From the NCBI GenBank assembly GCA_030704615.1, contig CM060732.1:74009053-74073052 (forward strand): 64,000 nucleotides of DNA, in the 5' to 3' direction. Every line of letters starts with the position of its first letter. Position 1 is the stretch's first letter. The notes under the pieces were generated by a model that saw only the letters and a program-made list of their open reading frames with translations, did no database searches and was not told the origin of the DNA. Below are positions 45,650 through 57,538 of this stretch, one piece after another. The position numbers and the translations under genes are program-made. Origin of the DNA: Takakia lepidozioides (Eukaryota > Streptophyta > Takakiopsida > Takakiales > Takakiaceae).

Positions 45650-46352
45650 TATCAACAATGCACTTCATGAAAAAATGGAGGTTTGATATCAAGAATGGTC
45701 CTCGAAAGTATTCTTGCAAAATATCAACAACGGTTATCAATACTTTAAGTGCAGAAACCTGTCACTTTTGTAAAATACTTGAAGAGCCAATCTGCAGATC
45801 ATCGGGGAGCTCAACATGTTGTTGCCTATCGTCAATGCCTAGCTTCAAATCCACAGTACATGGCAATGCTAATCCTACCATATCTGCCGTAGTTGCTATG
45901 GAAGCTCATACCAAAAGCTGCAACATAACTGTAAAGACAGGTAACAACACATGTCCTATTGCCGTAAGCGAGGCGGGTAGGGTTCCTCCCGATCACTCTG
46001 GCAAGCCCTGACCGCGGGGCCTGTTCTACATGGAATTTTCAAGTTTCAAGAACCTTCTGGTAGGTTTAGCTTATATCCGGGTTGTTACCCGGGTTAATAA
46101 ACCGGTGGACCCTCAATACCAGTCCAACACTGGTCGTAAGGTCCTGTCAGGCTGGCAGGTGATCTTACAAATTTGTAAGGGTCTGTTGTTCAATATTTCT
46201 TTTACATACTTCTTTTCGTCACGATTTGTTTTCTTTTATATTTCTTTAGAACTGAATTTTCTTTCCATGACACTAAAATGACGCAAAAATCCAAAAGAAT
46301 TATAAGTGGAGAAATCAAGTTGTAAGAAAATTCAGCCTCAAATTCAGTATAT
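45650..46352. other. Spacer with an unassigned 117-codon ORF
   Basis: An open frame on the plus strand (45,658-46,011) encodes a Cys/Ser-rich sequence with no family resemblance. Its start overlaps the flank of the hAT insertion. It is probably not a gene. Confidence 0.3.
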
Positions 46353-47108
46353 GTGCTGAATTTTGCTAAAGAAAGCATTTGTTTGTGCCTTTTCATAAAC
46401 CCCCCCACTGACACGGGTTCTATTGGCTTAATCAATGTCTATGCCCTGAACTCGGGTTTGGATGGGGCGCGAGTTGGGTGTCTTATCATAGGTAAAATCC
46501 TTGAATGCCCATTGGTTGACCATTGGATTTTGGCTGGTGGTTTTAACATGATAGAATCTCCTAAGGCTGGGTTGGGGGTTCATTCTCCTGATCTTTGCAC
46601 TCCGGAAGCTATTGAATGGGAAACACTCATTTTATGTGTGGGTCTTGCAGACAGCTATTTCTTTCCTCTTTCTACCGCCTTCTCCTAGACCAAAAATTGG
46701 GCTCCGCCGGGTTTATGCATGTCTAGACTCGACCGTATTTATTTTTCCTCTTCTCTGGTGTCTTGGTTCTAATACATGCCTATGTGTCCCATGCTTTGCG
46801 GACTTTGATCATGCTGAAGTTTCAGCTCAGATGTCAACTCCTGGACCTAGGGCTAGAGGTCGTGGGTTGAGTAGGCTTAACATATGTATTCTTTCTAACC
46901 AGGCCAATTTGGATGCTCTCAAGGATTGCTGGTCCAACTCCAAGAGCTTGATGTCTGTCGTGAGCTTGGTTTAAAGCTGACCAGAGAAGCTGCTCAGAAC
47001 AATTCTAGATATGAGAAGGTTTTGATTAAATGTTTGAAAGTCTACCAGAAACAGATTGAAAATGACCATCACGGTCCTCAGACTCTTTATTTCCCTAATG
47101 GAGACTAA
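46353..47108 (+). pseudogene. LINE endonuclease-domain remnant
   Basis: Frame 1 (46,353-46,688) reads TGSIGLINVYALNS and DHWILAGGFNMIES, the core of an APE-type endonuclease of plant LINE ORF2. The usual GDFNM acid is Gly here. Frames 2 and 3 continue with RRVYACLDS, a degenerate SDHD-like box (FADFDHAE), and QLQELDVCRELGLKLTREA up to 47,108. No reverse transcriptase follows, so it is a fragment. Confidence 0.75.
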
Positions 47109-48780
47109 ATCCAGACTGGCAGCGCTACACCTGTCTAAAGCTAGGGGAGGCCACTTCCAAATAATCCGGAACTACGTGCAAAAAAAATATAGGGTACAAT
47201 ATATTCTTGGCAGATAAAATTTATAAAACAATTACAAATAAATATGGGTACCAATAAATCGTGGTTTCAAGATTTAAATTAATATAGGGTGTCAAATATA
47301 GAAGTTTTTTTTTTTTTTTTTTACAACTACCAAAAGGGTCCCGATAAATACCTGGGACACGTGTTGTCTAGTTATTGGTTTAATCAGGTGGACTATCATG
47401 TTTGTGGGGGATACAGATGTTTGTATGTAGGTAAGGGCTCTACCTGCCCACCACGACATCTACTTGTCCGTCGCCATGTCAACAACACAATCATCTTCTG
47501 TTAAAGCAACTCTGCGAAGAAATAAGTTAGGGGGGGTTGTAAGGGTCAGCCAACATCTGTAGTTGATGGTGTAGATGAAGGTACGTGGTGAATAGGAAGG
47601 ATTCAGAAAATGAGATGGTTTCGCCGTACAGGCAGTCTGCCGCTTCCTGGCAGTAAAAATACTGGTGGTGCCCCCAGGGGGTTTTTGGCCCTGCCACTGG
47701 GTCATAGATCATCTGGAGTTTCCTCCTACATACTCTACATCGCTAAGGAGTTCAAAACTTCGCCGGGAAGCTCTTTCACCCGTCGTTTGCTCCAATGCAG
47801 CACTTGCTTTGTCGCGATATTTCATCGCTGTACAGATTGTTTCCTCCAATTGCCAAGACTCCTCGTCGCGTGCTCCTACTGGACTTGAAATGCGGGAGAA
47901 TAGAGAGATCGCAATCCGGGACTGGAACAGTCGCCATGTATTGTTTCGAACAAGTGCATGTTGTCGTTACTGGTACCGAATTGGCAGCCTAACTCGCTGT
48001 CGATGCAGCTCCCTACGGTCATTTTGACGCTAGAGCTCCTCCATGGTCGTCTCAGACATAATCTAAATTCCTATGTGCTTCACCAACGATTCCCAGATAA
48101 CTCACAAGTTGCCCTGCTTTGGCAGTACAATGCCTAAACTGTCTGCCTTAAGATCAAAAACGATCTGAAAAGAAATATGTACCAATATATGCATCTACAG
48201 ATAGCCCCCAACATATCAAGAAATATCGTGATTTCAGCGAGAGTAAGAACATACGGTGCTGCTAGTTTCATAATACGTGAAGGGTTTTGTGGATCAGCCC
48301 GAAGCCACAAGTGACGTCTGATGCTGATTACCTCCACGTCGTTCCTCACCAAGTCACCGTGTCCTTCCATCCGAAAATCGTCTTTAACATGTTTTCACAA
48401 AAATTCTTTTCGCAATGCATGGGATCCAATAAGTAGTGTTGCAACAGATCGTGCAATTGGTGACACCATTTCAGGAACATTCCGACAGATTGCAGTCCTA
48501 TCCAAATCAGATTTCTTTATGAGCACTATATACTTCCATGTCTAAAGTGGCTGTGATGCATGACAGTCCCTCCTCAGTGGTTCAAACAACTCATTTAGTG
48601 CATTATTAGCCTCTCAAGTGATGTCAACAACTTCCTGAGCATCATGGACACTACCTCTTACCACTCCACGAGTTATTAATGTGAAGTCCAAATTACATGT
48701 AGTACTGCAACTTTACCACTTGGAAAGTAAGAAGTAACCAGTACAGGGGCCCTACCTTTTCCATTTACAAATAACGTTGA
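47109..48780. other. Spacer, possibly decayed CACTA interior
   Basis: A run of about 18 T lies at 47,305-47,322. Short minus-strand frames between 48,130 and 48,600 (DVEVISIRRHLWLRADPQNP; LNELFEPLRRDC) may be downstream remains of the TNP2-type gene, but I cannot place them in the family. Nothing else is recognisable. Confidence 0.35.
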
Positions 48781-48782
48781 AC

Positions 48783-49600
48783 TCAAACAAGTACAAGTGC
48801 AGGGGGTACCTTCCAGTATGGTAAATCCCATAGGCAGCTACGCCTTTTGATACCATGAACCTTGGTTGGATGAACTTCAGCATCAGAAAAAGCAAGGGGG
48901 TCAAGGTCATAACCTTCAGCCTCAACACCAGCAGCTTCTTGTTCAACCGGTGTGAACGGATGTGGCTTCGCACACATCTCCACCTGTCCATTGAAGTGTA
49001 TGCGGTTCCTGCGGTATGGATGGGCCTGAGGGAGGAGCCTGCGGTGACCTTGATAGACAGTTTTGCCCAAAACTTTAGAGTGTCTTGCATCTACATAAGG
49101 ACGGCATACTGGACACCCTTTGTAGCCTTTTGTGACACATCCTGCAAGTAGGCCATAAGCAGGAAAATCGTGGATGCTCCACAGTAGTATGGCGCGTAGT
49201 ATGAAGGTTCTCTCACCAACAGGTTTGCATATGTCATATGCCCGAACCCCCCTCCACAAAACAAGTAACTCCTCCATCATTGGTGCTAAGTACACATCTA
49301 TGTGCTCACTTGTAACTGACTGCTCTCCTGGAATCAAGAGAGTAAGCATGACAAAGAACTTCTTTGTAGTGAACCAGGGAGGTAGGTCGTATACCAGCGT
49401 CAACACTGGCCATGTTGACCAGCAATTGTTCTTATCACCAAACAGGTTGACTCCATCGAAGGAAAAACCAAGCCTTACATTGCGAGGATCTGCTGCAAAG
49501 TCGGGCCAAGTAGCATCAATGTGTTTCCAAGCCTTTGAATCAGCTGCATGGCGCACAAGGCCATCGTTGCTTGAATTCCGACTGTGCCAGGTTTCTTTTT
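48783..49600 (-). pseudogene. CACTA (En/Spm) TNP2-type transposase fragment
   Basis: The 257-codon frame matches the TNP2/Transposase_21 core in order. Its blocks are HAADSKAWKHIDATWPDFAA, DPRNVRLGFSFDGVNLFGDK and WPVLTLVYDLPPWFTTKKFF. GEQSVTSEHIDVYLAPMMEE follows, then ILLWSIHDFPAYGLLAGC and KGCPVC with GHRRLLPQAHPYRR. It is open for that length, but the N- and C-terminal parts of the transposase are missing or frame-shifted. A full CACTA transposase is about three times longer. It would bind and cut CACTA ends. Confidence 0.85.
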
Positions 49601-50581
49601 AGGAAAATGAATGGCTCATGAAATGTATATGCTTACAGTGACTGAGATAGCCATGTTCTTGCGAGTAGTGCTTGCTCGTATGTTTTCACTGCTATGATTA
49701 CCTTCAGGCTAGCAGTGGGTTTGAGGAAATGACATATGCAGAAAATGGATTCTAAAACATTAGCTGATATGGTCCTACAACCAGCCTGTCATGGTACCTT
49801 AAGATACTTTTCCATGGCCTAACCTGGTCCTGATACACCTTGCTAGGTACTATGATGTTCTTACTTTTTTTAAATTAAGCAAGAAAGCTGATAAACTATT
49901 TTAGAACACAGACTATATCATGAAACATCATGATATCTGTTTGTCCTGGCTTATGTCATTGTGTCACCAGTATACAATATATAAACTGGCAGAAATTTGT
50001 TGTCTCACTTGGTACTTGAAGTGTTTATCTAAGGTCTGGTGTACTATCTTCAAACATACAACCTGGTTTGTGTGTTGTACAATCTACATAGAAGATGGTG
50101 AGTGGTTTATATAACCAAGCCTATTACTACTATGATTTGGCTTGTGAACTTAAGGCATGAGTGGCTGATTGTTTCATTTCGAACCTGATATGCTTTGAGC
50201 TTGGTTCCGGAGATTTATCTCCAGACCTGCAATCTGCTTTTGTGATGAGTTTACAATCTGCATATATGGTGGTAAATATTATATATCAAACCAAGGTTCT
50301 TTCCTAAATGTGAATGACCTGGAAACCTTGTTAGAAAGATGAATGGCTTACGAATTGGACTATGTATGGCTTGACCCATGGATTAAATTTCAAGGGGTTA
50401 GAACATGTGTTAGGGTTTTAATACTGAATGGATGTGGGACATTGCTAGGGCGCTAAAGCATGATATTCCATGCATTCACGCCATTGGATGCCAAACTTTT
50501 TTTGGCACGTTGGGCCAAGGTTTGTATGCGTTCACAAACTGCCGACCTTGCTCGTTGCCCGGTTGACCTTCTTTTCCATAA
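49601..50581. other. Region between the two divergent CACTA genes
   Basis: No recognisable coding sequence. If both genes belong to one element, this is their shared upstream region. Confidence 0.4.
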
Positions 50582-52815
50582 TTGCTAATTTTGTGGGGTG
50601 GAGGGGCTTGTGTTAGGCTGCATCAAAGCGCGCAAAGGAAGGGGGGACTGAGGCTGTGGCAAATGCTACTGGTCCACCTACGACATGGGTGCAACAAGGC
50701 CCGAATGGCCCATGGGTGCAATCCAAAGGTGGGCAAACGTGGCTGCAGCAAGGACCACCTACCTGGCAACAGCCCATGGCCCCTCCACAGACGACGAACA
50801 CGTGGTCATGGATTCCAAGTGGGTCCAATGGAGGACCCCAAGTAGCTTGGGCCCTCCATGCAACGCCGCCGGTGGGCAGTGGGCAGGCCCCCCTTTTAAT
50901 GGTGCTACTCCTCCATTCACCCCCCATGCTGATGATGATCAAGATTCCACACAGCAAGGGGATGTGGCGTCGCAGGCTGCAAACAAAAAAAGACAAAAAA
51001 GGCTGGCTGCAAAAGAACATGAAACTGATACGAAAGCCCGCAAATCTGTTGGGCTGAAGCCGCACAAGATACAACTGAACTCTAAGGGGGAAGTAGACCA
51101 GGGGTGTGAGGGGAAGGATTACTGGCAGAGCTCCTTGCGGGGACTCTGCATCAGATATCTTGATCCTAGCATTTTGCTAGCAGACAAGCAGGAACCCAGT
51201 GACATGGCCAAGGTTAAGGAATCCATGGACGAGGATTGTGAGTACTATCCTAAGCTTATGAGCGTTGACAAGTTCCAGAAAGCATGTGGGAGGATTATAA
51301 AAGTACACCGCCAAAAGTTAAAGCTGGTGTGGAAGGCTGGAGGTCCATGCCTTCCAAGTGTAGAATCCTACCATTGGGATGCATTGGTGAAGTACTGGGA
51401 GTCCCCCAAGGGAAAGAAAGAGAGTGAGAACATGAAGGGAGCACGATCCAATGTTATCAACCCATCGAGGGTTGGAAGAGCAGGGTTGGCTGGACAGGCC
51501 CGACGCTTGGTAATATGAATATCAACACCACATTTTAGTATATGTATACATCTATATGTATATACATATATACATATGTATGTGATGGAGTAGGATACCA
51601 TCTATGCCCTGTGAGGTAGTTGCAAACTGTCACTACAGTCATGCCTCTGTAAACGCCCCACTTGTTTGGATGAATAGGGGCTAATTTTTTTTTTTTTGTG
51701 GCCCTGGCAGAAGAAAGAGAGAGCACGAAGTCCAAGCATCACTGAGCTGGCACGCGCATCAAAGGCGGACAAGGGTTTTGGCTCCCAGTCAATTGGAGGT
51801 GCACAGGTAAATGGCGTGTGGATTTTTTTTTTATTTTTTTTATTTTTGCATTCATTTTGCTGGAGCAGTAGTCAGGCCATGCCGGCTGATTATGTCTCTT
51901 TCTTTGGCTGTTTAGGGAGGGGGCAGTGCGATGCAGTCTCGACTGTCGTCCCTTAAGGGCAGTGTGCTTGCCTTGGCAGACGTTCAGATCCCAACGATTG
52001 AGGGCGAATTGGCCACTATAAAAGCAAAAGTTGCTAAGGCTTCTGCGGACAATAACAAAAAACTGGATGCATTGATGCAATGATGTTGGGGATGTCAGCA
52101 ACCGCCCCTCCTCCAACTACTATCCCAATATGTACTGTTATTGAACCTTGCGATTCCGACGCAAGCTTGGGAGGCAAGACTGCTACGGAGAAGGTGGTTT
52201 GTGCACCTTCACCCCAACTTATTTTTGTGTTTGTCATCCATTCAGTGTTAGTTGACTTTGAAGTTTACTGCTCTGGTATTTTTGCTTGGGTACAGGGAGA
52301 ACCTCTTGAGGTTGGGGAAAAGCCAAAGTCGTCTGTCATTGAGGACCTTGTGGTGACCCAAGTAAAATTGGGGCGTAAGGGAATTCCTGATAAATTGCCA
52401 CGTAAGAAGGGAGGTGGAGCTGGCGGGATAGCAATATTGGCTGCTGGTGAGGACGTCTGCTCCACCGAGAGTGTTGATAAGGGTGACAGTAGGGGTTTGG
52501 CAGATCAGCATGTGAAGTGGGTTTTATGGTGGGTGCTATGTGCAGCTTAAGTTGAAAGACAAAATCAGCCTGTATGATCCTCATTTACCACGACACAAGG
52601 CTGTTAGTGGAATTGTCACTGGTGTGCCTGGAAAATACACATATCACTGCCGTGTTATACCTGAAGGATTGTGGCGGGTTGAGGTGAATGATATCTATAT
52701 TGCCAATTGTGTCTTGCCTCACCCTAACGAGGAAGAGGTCCCACCGCAAACAATGTTGGAGGATGTCGTCGGTCTGAATTGTCTTTGGCCAGAGAAGAAC
52801 ATGAAAGAGGCTTAG
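50582..52815 (+). pseudogene. Ptta/TNPA-like CACTA accessory protein, spliced, frame-shifted
   Basis: The N-terminus is low-complexity, rich in Gln, Pro and Trp (GPPTWQQPMAPPQ), and changes frame near 50,900. A Lys/charged region follows (ANKKRQKRLAAKEHE). KLMSVDKFQKACGRIIKV and WDALVKYWESPKGKKESENM lead into KGARSNVINPSRVGRAGLAG, which resembles the plant Transposase_24 (Ptta/En/Spm) domain. It is spliced at 51,509|51,711, and the second piece (ITELARASKADKGFGSQSIG) ends at 51,806. A coiled-coil-like piece follows from 51,916 (LATIKAKVAKASADNNKKLD) to TGA at 52,083. Further exon-like frames to 52,815 include DKISLYDPHLPRHKAVSGIV and YHCRVIPEGLWRVEVNDIYI. These suggest the C-terminal domain after frame changes. 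It probably binds subterminal repeats of the element. Confidence 0.65.
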
Positions 52816-53019
52816 TTAGAATTCATTTGCCTGGGCGTAGACATTGCTGGCAGTGAGAAGAAGGTAGGAAAGCAGTTCAGTGTTCCTAGCATGCATGCGG
52901 AGACACCCTGTAGAAGTTAGGCTCAGACTTTTATCATGGCTGGATTTTGTTGACAATGTTCAAGCACTTACTCTCTGGGATTCTATTCTATTTGTGGAGC
53001 TTGAATCCCCAATGGTACT

Positions 53020-53903
53020 TCTTTCACTACATTAGTGGTATGTGTTCCGCTAGTCATGTTCATAATCACTTGCACATCACTGTAATAGTGGTATAATTTA
53101 AAAATGTGGGAGTAGCCAAATGCACACAATTGCCCACATTACCACTCATATAGTGGTATAAGTAATCACCTATATATTATCGTATTAGTGGTATGAATTC
53201 CTCCAGTGGTATTCCTAATCACTTACACACCACTTAGTTAGTAATCACTCCAATCCATAATTCCCACTCAGAGAGACACCATGGATGACTCAAACAACTT
53301 ACATACCACTCTATGGGTAATCATTCCAATGACCTGCTGAGAGACATCATCCACTCACATAACCACGCTGTGAATGATATTGTATATTCTCAGTTTTCAT
53401 ATAATGACTATATGAGTCATTTCGTGATCACTCAACGAGTGGTTTCGGAAGTCATTGAATTTTTCACTCCATCCATTTCGTAGCACTGACACACGACACG
53501 TGTCCATGCTGAGAGTATCGCCACGTGTCGACATAATCTCCAATATCATCCAAGGAGCACCGGCTTACACGTGTCCACTGCAAAACGGAAGTGATTACCT
53601 TACCACTATGACACGTCAGTTTACCATTGTGACACGTCATAAGTGGTTAGTTTACCTCTGTGACACGTCATTGACATGTCATAGTGGTTAATTTACCACT
53701 ATGACACGTCAGCTAACATGTGGACCCGGACGTGAGTGGTTCGAACCACTGTCATTAACCACTAGTGCCACGTAATGTCTTTTACCACTCACTTGACCTA
53801 ATCCTCTGGTTCTTCAACACTCTGGGGCCAGAGTGGTTTAGTGTCTTTTACCACTCATAATGAGTGGTTAATATGGTGGTTATTCCACGTTTTTCTTCTA
53901 GTG
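53020..53903. mobile_element. CACTA right end with AGTGGT subterminal repeats
   Basis: More than twenty copies of AGTGGT/ACCACT in both orientations lie within ~880 bases, several extended to TTACCACTATGACACGTCA. The region ends at 53,903 with TTTTTCTTCTAGTG, i.e. CACTAGAAGAAAAA on the minus strand, a standard CACTA terminus. The CACTA element therefore extends leftward. I found no matching CACTAGAAG terminus before 48,700, so the left end is deleted, diverged or further away. Confidence 0.8.
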
Positions 53904-54760
53904 ACTGCCCCATCCCTTATATGGTCACTTGTCAAATCCTTCTACCGTTCCTGGGACAATCACTGATAACGGCTATGCTACGAGGGACAGACAACGAGGG
54001 TCGCAACGGGACATACTGGGTAGTGATGGACGTACACTACCTGAGCCATAGGCAGAGACGGCTAAGTACGCGGTACTTAGCCAATGGCGGGACAAGGGTA
54101 CATTACCACGAGAGCAGTAAGGGGTAGTGTAGTAACCGTGAGCCCGTGAACCACGATATCACACGGTCACGATAGCATCGGCTTTAACCAATAGAGGGAG
54201 TAGTGGACCGTTTACCACTATGGCTCACGACCACTACAACGAGCCACTTTTTAGCAAACCTTTTAGGTTGCGTAGGCAGTTAGACAAACGGTCATTAACG
54301 ACCGCAGGCTGTAACGGCTCTTTCGAGCATAGTATAAAAAAACTGCACGCAACTCAGAAGGTGTGCGGTAGGAGTATCGGTGATCAATGTGTATTTAGAG
54401 GGACTCAGAGTGATTCTGTGTATTTTTTGTGATGATGTGACGAGCTCTGAAGTAAAGCCATTCTATTCGAAGTATCTCTGTGTAGAGTGAACGTGAGATG
54501 GTGAGAATGTGTATCATCTCAGAATAGTTCTTGTTTTCTCTTGACTACCATCTGCTTGTATGAACCAAGAGGCTTCAGTCCTTTCAACTAAGATCTTTTA
54601 TGATTAAGAGACTGTAGATTGGTCTTAATCAATAGGATTAAGCAGTCTGCAAGGATATGGCTTCATCCAACGTTCATGGTTTAGCTATCCTTAAAACGAT
54701 TACGTCGTAATCGTTTATGAAAGCATACCGTCGGACAACCTCTGTTGCATGTGTTAGGAA
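53904..54760. other. Unassigned GC-balanced region, possibly LTR-like
   Basis: A TATA-like GTATAAAAAAACTGC lies near 54,332. The following bases have the look of an LTR R/U5 region, but I found no second copy or TG...CA frame. An 11-base-arm hairpin sits near 54,696 (AAACGATTACG / TCGTAATCGTTT). Function unknown. Confidence 0.25.
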
Positions 54761-55177
54761 ATGGGCAGTAGTGTTAATAGCCTGTTTTGTCTAAGTCATA
54801 AACCAGCGGTTAACAATCACCACTTGGGGCCCATTGCCATTCTATTAAATTATGACCGCACAACCAAACAGAACGCAAGTCACTGCCCCGTACTAGACAC
54901 CCTAAGAACAACAACTCTCTGGCACTTATGGAGGGCAAGATGCAAAAGAACCTTCTCTGGAACAACGTGCTCAATATCTACCCTCATGTTTGCTTGGATC
55001 AAACTATGTGCTGACATTTTTTCCCAAAACGCAGGTCAGCTACACCTCGCCTTCACAGCCACCTGGGCCCACCAGGGCATTATCTCCACAAGCACTTCTG
55101 CATACCATTGCAAATGGAACAAGCTCCCTATGCCCGATTGGTGCAACATCGCTACCTCACTCCATCTCGTCGCCTGA
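54761..55177 (+). pseudogene. Possible LINE C-terminal remnant
   Basis: The 138-codon frame contains TLRTTTLWHLWRARCKRTFS. This resembles the LW.iW.aR...F stretch found near the C-terminus of plant LINE ORF2 proteins. Nothing upstream encodes a reverse transcriptase. The resemblance is short and may be chance. Confidence 0.35.
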
Positions 55178-55769
55178 GTTTGACAGGGACAGGGATGTGA
55201 ACTGGAAACACGTCAAGGAAGCTCCCAAGCCCTCTAGGCTTCACTTCCACTGATGATCTTTAGCTCTTCAATGCATTAGACTAACAACGATGCAATCTCG
55301 GGGTGTGTGCAGGAGCTTAGGCTCACGGGACATGGTAAGCTAGTCATCATTGACTTTGGTGAATATCGCAATATGCATTGGCTAGCCAGATATGCTTTTA
55401 CTCCGCAGTAGTAGAGATAGGTTCGAGGGTTTTAATTTTTTTCCCTCTAATAATTTATAATAAAATATACCAAAGCCCTATCCCCTATTAAGTTTTAAAA
55501 GAAAATAAGGCCGATGGCAAAAGGTTTGAGATTTGGAATTGGCCACTTATCTCATATTTCCATGGATAATTTGTCTCAAACAACACAATGATTTTTCATT
55601 GTCTCACCGCTCCAACCATTATGTTGACGAGATGCGCATGATCAAAACAATATCATTGACTTGCCTCTTGATATAAGAAACAATCGCTTCCTATAGTGTT
55701 GTGATCTTCTGTATAGACACCAAGAATGTTTTTCTTGGACCAGGATTACCCTCACTTAGGGATTGGGTT
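55178..55769. other. Gene-free spacer
   Basis: AT-rich in its second half with no coding signature. Confidence 0.4.
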
Positions 55770-57035
55770 CCTACCCAAGAGAAAGATAGGGCTTGTCTTG
55801 TCTTGATGTCTTGGCAAGAAGGGATCTGTCTATGTTAGACAAGATCAGATCATAGACAACAACAACCTTCAAAAGAAGACATTATTTCTTGATCCGGCTC
55901 TCAAAGTTAAGATCATTTCCATAGAGGTGATTGGGGTATGCGGTGGTGTGACTGTATATGACTGGATACAAATTTATCTCCCATCTTCGAATTGCCACGG
56001 AGATAGGTAGAATGTCATTGTTTTCCCAATACCATATCTCTAGCAAGTCAATGCAAACTTACCACGCGTAAGGTTTGCAAAAAACTTTTTCACTTGTAAA
56101 AGTTTTGGAGATTAGCTTGCGAAAGATAACATGCACCAAATCTTACCTTTGTATATAAGAAAGCAAGTAACAAAGGTCAAAGATATCTTCACTGGCAAAA
56201 ATCCCACAATTCACCTCTCCTCTCAAACAATGGTGCATATTGGTAATATAGTGGAAAATGCACAGTTTTAGCCTGGTTTACTGTAATTCACCTGTGGGTA
56301 TTCATTTGATGGGGTGGATGTCTTAAGTTCAAGGCTCAATTGAGATTTTGAGTTGGTTATCAAGGTCTCTTGGTGTTGCGGATCTAGTCTCCTTCCCACT
56401 ATTTTTCTTGTCCTCGGCCCATGCGTTGCATATTCTCATGCGTTTCCTGGGCCTTATTTGCCGTTCCTATGTTGTTTGTCTTCTGATTTCCACTTCCTGA
56501 TTTTTTTTACACTGCAATTTAAGGGTAATTCTCTACTTGAAACTTACCGCCGCATGCAATGAATTTCTTGAAAGAGCTGAGGGCTTTGATCCATCCCCCC
56601 AGCGTGTGCAAAACCTCCCAGATTGATGTCCCAACCATTTTCATGATTAATGGTAGGCAAACTTCTGACTTGAGGATGCAAAGACAACTATTGTGGGTCA
56701 AGTATCTCGGTTGTAGGGTTCGCTGGCAACTGCAAGCCTGTTAATGCTGCTCTCAACGGTTTATTAGGATGACATTGTTGTTTCTTGGTAACATTTGGAA
56801 CTACCACTGTTAAGAGTCACAGTTGCTGTGTAGAGCTCTTGGAAAACTGCAGTGCTCTACGTTTGTCTAGTCATCACTCACAAAGTGCAGATGTAAGCCG
56901 TTAGTGGGGTGTTGAAATCCATTTTCCTAGCATCCGGCATCCACACTGGCAGAGGGTTGGGACTTGTGCATGACTGCAAATGGTTCCTTTCAAGGCCTGC
57001 CATTCCACTCCAGTGCTCTTCATCATGGGCAAACC
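55770..57035 (+). repeat. Dispersed repeat, copy B
   Basis: Plus-strand copy of the element at 32,655-33,990. It shares AACAATGGTGCATATTGGTA, TAATATAGTGGAAAATGCAC, GGATCTAGTCTCCTTCCCAC and GGCTTTGATCCAT, among others. A TATA-like GTATATAAGAAAG lies near 56,152. The copies differ by indels and many substitutions. Confidence 0.75.
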
Positions 57036-57538
57036 TTGAGAATGTAGACTGCAGAAAAGTCCTGCCACTTGGAGTGCTCACATCAAGGGGGATAGTATCG
57101 CCTAAAAGCCAATTAAGAATCTGAAACCAGCATTTGCCATACGGACATTAGAAAGCCGCATGACTGGCAAGACATCTGTGAAAGAGGGGACTTGAGAAAC
57201 GTGAGAAACCAAAAAACAGAGATACATGAGTCCCATTGACAAAGAGAACTTGCATCACCATTGTACAACGGATTCACAATCCTTGACTGGATGTCAACAA
57301 TCCTAACCACCAAGGAACAAATATTCCAATTACCACGAAGAAAACCAACACAAGAAAACGAGTGGGCATTAGAGACTCTGAAGCCCAAACCAAAAGCAAC
57401 CAGCAACCAGGTCACCCACCTCAGTGACATACATTATATCACAAGGCTGACCTCCCAGACAACCCCTCCAAGATGGGGGCTGGCAAGAATCTCTGCCCAG
57501 GTGTAGGGTAGGACTAGCTGGCCATCTATCTTGAACTG
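57036..57538. other. Gene-free spacer before chromovirus 2
   Basis: No recognisable gene. The five bases AACTG before the LTR are the presumed left target duplication, but the right flank is outside the window. Confidence 0.4.

Noticed and set aside
47400-48700. Left terminus of the CACTA element
   Set aside because: I searched for CACTAGAAG or a close relative and for AGTGGT clusters and saw none, so no left end is claimed.
50613-51074. 153-codon minus-strand ORF
   Set aside because: It is antisense to the Ptta-like gene and reflects that gene's Gln/Pro-rich composition.
55415-55440. tRNA-like GGTTCGAGG
   Set aside because: No acceptor stem, anticodon arm or D-loop could be built around it. 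No tRNA or rRNA was found anywhere in the window.
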